A stretch of DNA of 5,499 nucleotides from Clostridiales bacterium (GTDB lineage: Bacteria > Bacillota > Clostridia > Oscillospirales > Oscillospiraceae): the NCBI GenBank assembly GCA_021200895.1, contig JAJQFX010000221.1, positions 1 through 5,499 of the forward strand, in the 5' to 3' direction. The notes under the pieces are model-generated. The model had not been told where the DNA came from and did not search any database. It worked only from the letters and a program-made list of their open reading frames with translations. The translations under genes were made by a program, and so were the position numbers. The stretch's first letter is position 1, and every line of letters starts with the position of its first letter. Below, piece after piece: positions 1-5,469 of this stretch.

Positions 1-2
1 CC

Positions 3-335
3 TGCCTGCCGTCCGCTGTGACGGCTTTTTGTTTCTGGCTCATTGAACAGCGCATTGCAAAGCATGACAAAAAGCGTGATGCCGATGAACAGAACCGCAT
101 AGCTGAAGCCGAAAGACGGGAGAAAATCCGCGAGAAGGAGCAGACGCTCCTGGTACGCAGTGTTTCCGCCGCTATTGTGCTTGGCACGGCTACAGCAAAG
201 GCTGTGGAACGGATACCAGACACCCACTGCAACGGCGATATGCACGCCGCCTTGGAGTATGCGGACAAAGTCAAGCGGGAGCAGGATGATTTCTTGACCC
301 AGCAGGGTATCGAAAATATCTACGAGGAGGGCTGA
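3..335 (+). CDS. Small phage membrane-anchored/coiled-coil protein, 5' truncated by the window edge
   Basis: The frame is open from base 3, so the gene begins before the window. The first possible start inside it, a GTG at 18, has no ribosome binding site and falls inside the hydrophobic segment, so it is probably an internal valine. The visible 110 residues begin with a short hydrophobic stretch (LPSAVTAFCFWLIEQ), consistent with the end of an N-terminal membrane anchor. A highly charged Lys/Glu/Arg-rich helix follows, likely a coiled coil. Then come an Ala-rich helix (SAAIVLGTATAKAVERIP) and a C-terminal part with the motif HCNGDMHAALEYA. From memory, similar small proteins lie beside holin and endolysin genes in Firmicute prophages, but I know of no demonstrated function. 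A lysis accessory or spanin/antiholin-like role is only inference from position. The stop lies 2 nt before the next gene, and the last codons contain that gene's ribosome binding site, so the two are co-transcribed. Confidence 0.75.
   Translation, partial: CLPSAVTAFCFWLIEQRIAKHDKKRDADEQNRIAEAERREKIREKEQTLLVRSVSAAIVLGTATAKAVERIPDTHCNGDMHAALEYADKVKREQDDFLTQQGIENIYEEG
324..330 (+). promoter_or_regulatory. Ribosome binding site for the holin-like gene
   Basis: GAGGAGG lies 7 nt before the ATG at 338. It sits inside the last codons of the preceding gene (the Glu-Glu-Gly end), so translation of the two genes is likely coupled. Confidence 0.75.
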
Positions 336-337
336 CA

Positions 338-727
338 ATGGCATCAAAGAAGAAAAAGAAAAAGCGAAAATCTGTCGTGGCGCTCCTGCGCGAAAGCCCA
401 ATCAACTATATGTCCGACCTGTTTATCGTGGCGATGGTCCTTAGCTGGATCATCGTCATTTTTATTATGGTGGTAATGGCGATATGGGCGACGGTCAACC
501 TGGCTGACACCTCGGTCTGGTGCTATGTGCAGGAGCTGACGGGAGTACCGCTGACCGCAGGCGGTGCAATCTGGATGGTGAAAAATGGCGTCCAGCACGC
601 CATCGCCAACAACAAGGGCAAGCAGGCACACATGGATTTTCCCGCCGTAAATGCTGACGGCGAAGATGACGGAATCGAAAAGGAATTTGTAATCAGCGGA
701 ACTGACGATGATGAAGTGAAAGGATGA
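338..727 (+). CDS. Putative holin-like single-span membrane protein
   Basis: This gene encodes 129 residues. The N-terminus carries an unbroken Lys/Arg run at residues 4-11, expected to stay cytoplasmic or bind phospholipid. One strong transmembrane segment follows at about residues 28-53 (very rich in Val, Ile, Met and Trp). Next is a semi-hydrophobic Gly/Ala-rich stretch at about 65-90 (containing LTGVPLTAGGAIWMVKNGVQ), which might be a re-entrant or second, weaker membrane helix. The C-terminal tail (about 100-129) is strongly acidic. The size, charged ends and place directly before the endolysin fit a holin or holin partner that releases or times endolysin action at the inner membrane. 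I do not recognise a named holin family, so holin is inference from context. The start has a strong ribosome binding site at good spacing. The stop TGA (725-727) directly abuts the endolysin reading frame. Confidence 0.7.
   Translation: MASKKKKKKRKSVVALLRESPINYMSDLFIVAMVLSWIIVIFIMVVMAIWATVNLADTSVWCYVQELTGVPLTAGGAIWMVKNGVQHAIANNKGKQAHMDFPAVNADGEDDGIEKEFVISGTDDDEVKG
719..724 (+). promoter_or_regulatory. Ribosome binding site of the endolysin gene; start ambiguous
   Basis: AAAGGA is the only Shine-Dalgarno-like sequence here. It is about 4 nt from a GTG at 728, which is short, and about 13 nt from the ATG at 737, which is long. Neither spacing is ideal, so the sequence alone does not settle the start. 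Confidence 0.45.
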
Positions 728-736
728 GTGATTATT

Positions 737-2077
737 ATGGCAACGAAAACGAACACAGGACTGGTAGCATACGCAAAGGCGCAGGTGGGACTTCCGTACT
801 GGTATGGAACCTATGGGCAGACAGCGAATGCCTCACTCTTGTCTGCGAAGAAAAAGCAGTACCCCGACTATTATACGGCTGACGATTTCAAGAGCCGGTA
901 CGGAAAGCGGGTGCATGACTGCTGCGGACTGATTAAGGGTTACCTCTGGAGCGACAGCGCAACCTCCACGCCGACCTACAAGTCTTCTCAGGACAAGTCG
1001 GCAAACGGACTGTACACAGCGGCGACCACAAAGGGTAAAATCAGCACCTTCCCCAAGACTGCGGGACTGCTGGTGTTCCGTGGCACAAGCACCTCGAAGA
1101 TTACCCACGTGGGTGTCTACGGCGGGGACGGATACGTGTATGAAGCGAAGAACCACGCCAGCGGTGTCTGCAAGACCGCTTACAAGCAGTCTGACTGGAA
1201 CTACTGGGCGCAGTGTTCCTACATCACCGATGATACGGCGACCACAACGCTGGCGGCGCAGACTACGGCGGCAGACGAAAAAACCGTGTGGGACTACCTC
1301 TGCGGCAAAATTGGCAACGCTTACGGTGTCGCTGGATTGATGGGCAACCTCTATGCGGAATCGGCGCTCATCGCCAACAACCTCCAGAACACCTATAACA
1401 CCAAGCTGGGCATGACGGATAAGGAGTATACGGACGCTGTGGACAGCGGCACCTATACCGCTTTCTCCTCGGATTCCGCAGGCTACGGCTTGGCGCAGTG
1501 GACGTATTCCGCGAGGAAGAAAGCCCTGCTGGAATATGCCGTGGCACAGAAAGCGTCTGTGGGCAACCTTTCCATGCAGCTGGCATTTCTCTATAAAGAA
1601 ATGTCCGAGAGCTATTCGACCGTGTTGAATACACTGAAGAATGCGACCTCCGTCCTCCATGCATCCAATATCGTGCTGACCAAGTACGAAAAGCCTGCCG
1701 ACACAGGGACTTCGGTGCAGACGAAGCGCGCCGGTTACGGGCAGACCTACTACGACAAGTATGCGGGGACAAGTTCCTCTGCATCCACCAGCTCGACAAG
1801 CTCTGCCGCTACGGTGACGGAGCAGACGGCAACCGACCCGGCGAAGTCCTTCACCAAGAGTCTCGCCGGTACCTACAAGACTACGGCGAATCTCTACATG
1901 AGGAACGGTGCCGGTCAGGGCAAAGCAGCAATGGTGGTGCTGCCGAAGGGAACGAGCGTGAAGAACTACGGCTACTACACGTCAGCAAGCGGTGTGAAGT
2001 GGCTCTACGTTCAGGTCACCTACAACAATATCAAATACACCGGATTTTGCTGTGGGACGTATCTCAAAAAGCAGTAA
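737..2077 (+). CDS. Modular phage endolysin: NlpC/P60-type peptidase, phage-tail lysozyme domain, SH3-like domain
   Basis: This enzyme should cut host peptidoglycan at the end of the phage cycle. Numbering here is from the ATG at 737 (446 residues); the in-frame GTG at 728 would add three. Residues 5-165 form an NlpC/P60 (CHAP-like) cysteine peptidase domain. Its likely nucleophile is Cys62 in HDCCGL, the general base is His124 in ITHVGVYGGDGY, and His140 may be the third residue. Residues 180-340 resemble the phage-tail-type lysozyme fold, with Glu208 in GNLYAESAL as the probable catalytic acid and a conserved GYGLAQWTY motif. A Ser/Thr/Ala-rich linker (about 343-365) leads to an SH3-like domain (about 377-446, with LYMRNGAGQGK and YTGFCCGTYL) that probably binds the cell wall. 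There is no signal peptide, so export presumably depends on a holin such as the upstream membrane protein. The adjacent cysteines at the active site (CC where many relatives have CV or CS) are a small oddity. The gene ends 14 nt before a strong terminator. Confidence 0.92.
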   Translation: MATKTNTGLVAYAKAQVGLPYWYGTYGQTANASLLSAKKKQYPDYYTADDFKSRYGKRVHDCCGLIKGYLWSDSATSTPTYKSSQDKSANGLYTAATTKGKISTFPKTAGLLVFRGTSTSKITHVGVYGGDGYVYEAKNHASGVCKTAYKQSDWNYWAQCSYITDDTATTTLAAQTTAADEKTVWDYLCGKIGNAYGVAGLMGNLYAESALIANNLQNTYNTKLGMTDKEYTDAVDSGTYTAFSSDSAGYGLAQWTYSARKKALLEYAVAQKASVGNLSMQLAFLYKEMSESYSTVLNTLKNATSVLHASNIVLTKYEKPADTGTSVQTKRAGYGQTYYDKYAGTSSSASTSSTSSAATVTEQTATDPAKSFTKSLAGTYKTTANLYMRNGAGQGKAAMVVLPKGTSVKNYGYYTSASGVKWLYVQVTYNNIKYTGFCCGTYLKKQ

Positions 2078-2091
2078 GCCGGACAAGAGTG

Positions 2092-2134
2092 ACGCCTGCT
2101 GGGGATTGATTTCCCTGGCAGGCGTTATTTTTTT
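2092..2134 (+). terminator. Intrinsic terminator closing the lysis operon
   Basis: The arms at 2092-2105 and 2112-2125 form a 14-bp stem with two central G-U wobbles; the outer 8 bp (ACGCCTGC with GCAGGCGT) pair perfectly. The loop is 6 nt (TTGATT). A run of seven T follows at 2128-2134. It lies 14 nt after the endolysin stop and points rightward, so it should end lysis-gene transcription before the recombination module. Confidence 0.93.
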
Positions 2135-2193
2135 GCGTCAGCACCCCCTCAAACGGCACCGGAAATGTCCGTATGTGGAGGAGGTGCTTTGGT
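2135..2193 (+). other. Short leader between terminator and recombination module
   Basis: I looked for a promoter for the downstream genes. A TTGCGT at 2133-2138 overlaps the terminator T-run and resembles a -35 box, but nothing like TATAAT lies 16-18 nt beyond it. The module is therefore either transcribed by read-through or driven by a non-consensus promoter, perhaps one needing an activator. No open reading frame or repeat is visible here. Confidence 0.4.
2177..2184 (+). promoter_or_regulatory. Strong ribosome binding site that fixes the start at 2194
   Basis: GGAGGAGG is 9 nt before the ATG at 2194. The earlier in-frame ATG at 2173 lies upstream of this site and has none of its own, so the later start is preferred. 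Confidence 0.85.
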
Positions 2194-2613
2194 ATGACAT
2201 CTGAACAGGAAATCCAAGTAACAGGTCTGCGTGAACAAGGTTACGGTTATGCCACCATCGCCAAGTCAACAGGACTCACTAAAAATGCTGTTGTTGCATT
2301 TTGTCGAAAAAAGGGGCTGACAGGCTGTAAAGCCGCAAACAGCCGTGTAGATATTCCATCAGACCGCTGTCTGCAATGTGGAAAACCCATTGAGCAGAAA
2401 CCAGGGAGAAAGCACATAAAATTTTGCTCTCCTGAGTGCCGCACAGAATGGTGGAACAGTCACCCGGAGGCTGTGAGCCGCAAGGCAGTTTACAGCTATG
2501 TCTGCGCTGGATGCGGAAATACATTTACGGCCTATGGTAATTCCCATCGAAAATACTGCTGCCACGAATGCTACATCCGCGACCGTTACAAAGGCGGTGG
2601 CAGCGATGAATGA
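2194..2613 (+). CDS. Helix-turn-helix protein with two zinc-finger-like CxxC/CxxxC units
   Basis: This encodes 139 residues from the ATG at 2194. Residues about 5-42 form a resolvase/sigma-region-4-like helix-turn-helix (GLREQGYGYATIAKSTGL, then KNAVVAFCRKKGL). Two probable zinc-binding units follow. The first uses Cys59, Cys62, Cys78 and Cys82 (CLQC, then CSPEC). The second uses Cys104, Cys107, Cys122 and Cys126 (CAGC, then CCHEC). Similar proteins, often labelled sigma-factor-like or HTH proteins, occur upstream of tandem serine recombinases in Firmicute mobile elements; this is recalled, not searched. It probably binds DNA. It could regulate the recombinase genes or act as a directionality or accessory factor at the attachment sites, but neither role can be shown here. 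It is the first gene of a four-gene run and overlaps the next gene by 8 nt. Confidence 0.85.
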   Translation: MTSEQEIQVTGLREQGYGYATIAKSTGLTKNAVVAFCRKKGLTGCKAANSRVDIPSDRCLQCGKPIEQKPGRKHIKFCSPECRTEWWNSHPEAVSRKAVYSYVCAGCGNTFTAYGNSHRKYCCHECYIRDRYKGGGSDE

Positions 2614-2821
2614 AGAAGAATTTGGTGCAGAGCTTCGCTACCAGTCCGCTATATCCGTAGTAAAAAATTTGTTCCGGCAGGGGCTTCTGACCGCCGAGGA
2701 GTACGCTGAAATTGATACAAAACTGCTTGAAAAATACGCACCATCTTTGGGTACATTATTCTCCGAAAATGACTTGATAACCGGCGACTTTAGAGCGATA
2801 TATAGTAGCGGAAAGGAGTGA
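2606..2821 (+). CDS. Small SHOCT-like protein
   Basis: This encodes 71 residues from the ATG at 2606. The frame is open further upstream, to an ATG at 2498, but that extension lies wholly inside the preceding gene and has unlike composition, so the later start is chosen. Residues about 19-44 (VKNLFRQGLLTAEEYAEIDT, then KLLEKY) match the SHOCT pattern, a short two-helix motif of the form Lys-x-Leu-x-x-x-Gly-x-Ile/Leu-Thr-x-Glu-Glu-Tyr/Phe that often mediates oligomerisation. The remaining C-terminus is acidic with no recognisable motif. Its own ribosome binding site is weak (AAGG at 2591-2594), so translation is probably coupled through the 8-nt overlap with the upstream stop. Its place between the HTH protein and the recombinases suggests a recombinase accessory or regulatory protein; this is inference. 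Confidence 0.8.
   Translation: MNEEEFGAELRYQSAISVVKNLFRQGLLTAEEYAEIDTKLLEKYAPSLGTLFSENDLITGDFRAIYSSGKE
2812..2818 (+). promoter_or_regulatory. Ribosome binding site of recombinase 1
   Basis: AAAGGAG is 7 nt before the ATG at 2826 and overlaps the end of the SHOCT-like gene. It supports the chosen start. Confidence 0.8.
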
Positions 2822-2825
2822 TTTT

Positions 2826-4139
2826 ATGCGTAAAATCAGCAAAATAGAGCCTGCTATTCCGGCATTGCCTGTCCGCAAAAAGGTCGCTGCCTATGCGCGT
2901 GTTTCCAAGGACACCGAGCGATTGGCACATTCGCTGTCAGCACAAATAAGCTACTACAGCGGACTGATTCAGAGAAACCCAGAATGGGAATATGTCGGCG
3001 TATATGCGGATTATGGGATAACCGGGACATCCGCTGATGGGCGGCCGGAATTCATGCGGATGCTGAAGGATTGCGAGGATGGAAAAATCAATATTGTTCT
3101 CACGAAATCTATCTCCCGTTTTGCAAGGAACACGGTTGACCTGCTGGAAACGGTACGGCATCTGAAAGAGCTGGGCATTGAGGTCAGGTTCGAAAAAGAG
3201 CATATCAATTCGCTTTCGGAGGACGGAGAACTTATGCTTTCCCTGCTTGCCTCATTTGCCCAAGAAGAAAGTCGTTCTATTTCAGACAACTCCAAGTGGG
3301 GCATCCGTAAGCGCTTCGAATCCGGCGAAATCGGAACAGCCAATAAGCATATCCTCGGTTATCGCTACGATGAGGAACAGCGGAAATATATCATCATCCC
3401 GGAAGAAGCAATTATCGTCCGCAGGATGTTCGAGCTTTATATTGACGGCGTTCCTTTGCAGGGAATCTGCGATGACCTGAATGGCAGCGGATACCGAACC
3501 ATCAACGGCTGCTTATTCCAAGAGGCATCGCTGATGGTTATGATTCGCAATGAAGTCTATGCTGGAGACACCCTGCGGCAGAAAAGCTACATGGCAGATC
3601 CCATCACGAAGAACAAGGCGAAAAACAAAGGTGAATTCCCGAAATACTATATGCCCGATACCCACGAGGCAATCATCGACCGTGCTACCTATGCAAAAGT
3701 ACAGGATGAGATTGCACGGCGTGAATCGCTGCTGAACCCGACCTACTGCTTCACCAGGAAAATCAAGTGTGGTATCTGCGGAATGTTTTACACAAGAAAA
3801 ATCAGCAAAATAAAGGGCAAGAAATTTGTCCGCTGGATTTGCCGGTCAAAGAAAGAACCGGGAGTAACCTGCACCAGCATTAATTTCAGTGAAATGGAGC
3901 TTAAACACATCTGTGCCAAGGTTCTCGACACAGGCGACTTTTCGGAAGACGAATTCAACCGCAGCGTATTGGAAATGACAGTCTTGGAGAACGGCAGCAT
4001 CGAATTTCACATGATTGGCGGCGAAAAAAGGTGTGGCACAACCTTCGTATCAATGAGAGCCGCCACATCCCAACAGTTACCGATTGCTTCAAAGGAAAGC
4101 TGGTCTGCGGAGACTGTGGTTTGGAATACCACCGGGTAG
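2826..4139 (+). CDS. Large serine recombinase 1, frameshifted in its C-terminal part
   Basis: This encodes a site-specific DNA recombinase (integrase/excisionase class) of 437 residues as it stands. The N-terminal resolvase domain (about 18-160) has the nucleophile Ser27 in AAYARVS, the motif YADYGITGTSADGRPEF, and SRFARNTVD (97-105) with the active-site arginines Arg98 and Arg101. AQEESRSISDN (145-155) begins the long linking helix. The recombinase DNA-binding domain spans about 165-300 (GYRYD, then IIVRRMFELYIDGVPL). A zinc ribbon follows with Cys315, Cys318, Cys339 and Cys349. At about residue 401 the frame changes on an A6 run. The last 36 residues have no family features, while the neighbouring -1 frame continues with a second zinc ribbon. 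The intact protein would be 516 residues. As written, the product keeps catalysis, DNA binding and the first ribbon but loses the second. It is the paralogue of recombinase 2. Confidence 0.9.
   Translation: MRKISKIEPAIPALPVRKKVAAYARVSKDTERLAHSLSAQISYYSGLIQRNPEWEYVGVYADYGITGTSADGRPEFMRMLKDCEDGKINIVLTKSISRFARNTVDLLETVRHLKELGIEVRFEKEHINSLSEDGELMLSLLASFAQEESRSISDNSKWGIRKRFESGEIGTANKHILGYRYDEEQRKYIIIPEEAIIVRRMFELYIDGVPLQGICDDLNGSGYRTINGCLFQEASLMVMIRNEVYAGDTLRQKSYMADPITKNKAKNKGEFPKYYMPDTHEAIIDRATYAKVQDEIARRESLLNPTYCFTRKIKCGICGMFYTRKISKIKGKKFVRWICRSKKEPGVTCTSINFSEMELKHICAKVLDTGDFSEDEFNRSVLEMTVLENGSIEFHMIGGEKRCGTTFVSMRAATSQQLPIASKESWSAETVVWNTTG
4024..4029 (+). other. A6 run at the frameshift point of recombinase 1
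   Basis: Frame 0 reads GGC GAA AAA AGG TGT and the downstream homologous frame reads AAG GTG TGG CAC AAC. One additional A in the run gives a continuous Gly-Glu-Lys-Lys-Val-Trp-His-Asn-Leu reading. This pinpoints a one-base loss, or a -1 slip, at this run. Confidence 0.8.
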
Positions 4140-4375
4140 TTGGCGCAGGAAAGTGGGTGTACTGGTACTGCATCGGGAAGAAACGCAAAGGGATATTCTG
4201 TTCCAATCGGAACTACGCTGACTACCAACTACGGAACATCTCTGCATGGGTGCTGGGGCTTTCCGAATTTGACGAGACAGAATTTGATAAGCAGATAGAA
4301 AAAATCACGGTACAGTCGGATGGTAATCTGCTGTACCTTTTTTATGACGGGAGGACAGTCCTATGGGAAAGGTAA
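4025..4375 (+). pseudogene. C-terminal part of recombinase 1 in the -1 frame (second zinc ribbon)
   Basis: This frame carries what should be residues about 401-516 of recombinase 1. It has a conserved-looking stretch (NLRINESRHIPTVTDCFKGK) and a second zinc ribbon of CGDC, then CIG...FC (cysteines 428, 431, 449 and 459 in restored numbering). Its end (ITVQSDGNLLYLFYDGRTVL) echoes a segment of the upstream part (MTVLENGSIEFHMIGGE), suggesting two related repeats of ribbon plus beta module. The only start-like codon, GTG at 4031, has no proper ribosome binding site, so this is unlikely to be a separate gene. The frame ends at TAA 4373-4375, overlapping the start of recombinase 2 by 13 nt. That overlap is typical of an intact coupled pair, so this is the natural end of recombinase 1. 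Confidence 0.82.
4349..4354 (+). promoter_or_regulatory. Ribosome binding site of recombinase 2
   Basis: GGGAGG is 8 nt before the ATG at 4363 and lies within the 3' end of the recombinase 1 reading frame. If ribosomes leave recombinase 1 early, at 4139, coupling to this start would be lost, but the site is strong enough to work alone. Confidence 0.8.
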
Positions 4376-5463
4376 TCACGATTCCGGCAACGATAAGCAA
4401 GTACACTTCGACACCTATCAATGCCGTAAAGAAGCGCAAGGTAGCTGCTTACGCGCGTGTCAGCACAGACCACGAGGAACAGTTGTCCAGCTACGAAGCG
4501 CAAGTCGACTATTACACAAATTATATTAAAAACAGAGACGACTGGGAGTTCGTTTGTGTGTACGCAGATGAAGGCATAACCGGCTGTAACACAAAAAAGC
4601 GTGACGGCTTCAACACTATGGTATCCGATGCCCTTGCCGGGAAAATCGATCTCATCATAACAAAATCGGTGAGCAGATTCGCCAGAAACACAGTTGACAG
4701 CCTGACCACCATCCGAAAGCTGAAGGAAAACGGCATCGAGGTTTATTTCGAGAAGGAGAATATCTGGACATTTGATGGCAAGGGCGAATTGCTGCTTACC
4801 ATCATGTCCTCGCTGGCGCAGGAAGAATCCCGCTCCATCTCAGAGAACTGCACATGGGGACAGAGAAAGCACTTTGCAGACGGCAAAGTAAGTGTGCCGT
4901 TCAAGCGGTTTCTCGGCTACGACAGGGGACCAGACGGGAATCTTGTAATAAATGAAGATGAGGCAGTCATCGTCCGCAGGATTTATGCTATGTTCCTTGA
5001 GGGTATGACACCTTACCTCATTGCAAAGCAGCTCACCAGCGAGGGCATCCCTTCTCCCGGCGGCAAGCCGAAATGGGGAGATACGGTTGTAAAAAGCATA
5101 CTCACGAACGAAAAATACAAAGGCGACGCTCTGCTGCAGAAGGTATTCACCACGGACTTTCTCACCAAGAAAAAGAAAATCAATGAGGGAGAAGTGCCGC
5201 AGTATTATGTGGAAAACAACCATCCTGCTATCATCTCGCCAAAGGTTCACGAAATGGTGCAACTTGAAATGGAGCGGCGTAGTAAAAACGGCAGGCACAG
5301 CGGAACGCATCTTTTCTCCGGCAGGATAAAATGTGGACATTGTGGTGGCTGGTACGGCTCGAAGATATGGCACTCCAACAGCAAATACCGTAAAACCATA
5401 TGGCAGTGCAATCACAAATTCGATGGCGATGAAAAATGCCCGACGCTCTGCGTTGTCAAATGA
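4363..5463 (+). CDS. Large serine recombinase 2, C-terminally truncated
   Basis: This encodes 366 residues. The resolvase domain (about 25-165) has nucleophile Ser34 in VAAYARVSTD, then YADEGITG, then SRFARNTVD (104-112, Arg105 and Arg108), then AQEESRSISEN (152-162). The recombinase DNA-binding domain spans about 170-305 (FLGYDRGPDGNL, then AVIVRRIYAMFLEGMTPYLI). A zinc ribbon has Cys324, Cys327, Cys349 and Cys359. Full-length relatives, as I recall them, are about 520-550 residues and continue from the last cysteine into a long coiled-coil region. Here only seven unrelated residues (PTLCVVK) follow. In large serine recombinases the coiled coil governs synapsis and the direction of recombination, so this product may be inactive or altered. 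The N-terminal half is closely similar to recombinase 1, indicating an old duplication. Causes could be deletion, an element boundary or decay. The catalytic part has no visible defect. Confidence 0.9.
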   Translation: MGKVITIPATISKYTSTPINAVKKRKVAAYARVSTDHEEQLSSYEAQVDYYTNYIKNRDDWEFVCVYADEGITGCNTKKRDGFNTMVSDALAGKIDLIITKSVSRFARNTVDSLTTIRKLKENGIEVYFEKENIWTFDGKGELLLTIMSSLAQEESRSISENCTWGQRKHFADGKVSVPFKRFLGYDRGPDGNLVINEDEAVIVRRIYAMFLEGMTPYLIAKQLTSEGIPSPGGKPKWGDTVVKSILTNEKYKGDALLQKVFTTDFLTKKKKINEGEVPQYYVENNHPAIISPKVHEMVQLEMERRSKNGRHSGTHLFSGRIKCGHCGGWYGSKIWHSNSKYRKTIWQCNHKFDGDEKCPTLCVVK

Positions 5464-5469
5464 TGTGAC
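5455..5469. repeat. 15-bp imperfect palindrome on the recombinase 2 stop codon
   Basis: GTCAAATGATGTGAC pairs at 6 of 7 arm positions around a central G at 5462 and covers the TGA stop. It lies just where the recombinase homology ends. It could be part of an attachment site or operator, but its odd centre is not typical of serine-recombinase sites, which have a 2-bp crossover core. Confidence 0.3.

Noticed and set aside
344..375. A-rich run encoding Lys/Arg at the start of the holin-like protein as a possible slippage site
   Set aside because: The run is broken by G at most codons, the frame continues normally, and no alternative frame has meaningful coding.
724..882. 52-codon frame from an ATGA overlapping the holin-like gene's stop
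   Set aside because: The overlap looks like a classical coupled start, but the frame lies inside the peptidase domain of the endolysin and its product has no recognisable character.
833..1660. 275-residue open frame on the minus strand within the endolysin gene
   Set aside because: It lies wholly antisense to a clear multi-domain gene, is Arg/His/Val-rich like a shadow frame, and has no ribosome binding site or known motif.
2498..2605. Longer start for the SHOCT-like gene
   Set aside because: The added 36 residues overlap the zinc-finger region of the upstream gene in another frame and lack a ribosome binding site; the ATG at 2606 fits the coupled overlap.
2832..3812. 15-bp direct repeat AAAATCAGCAAAATA at 2832-2846 and 3798-3812
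   Set aside because: Both copies encode the same Lys/Ile/Ser-rich peptide (RKISKI) in an A-rich context in one gene. Chance or shared codon choice explains it, and no other flanking identity is seen.
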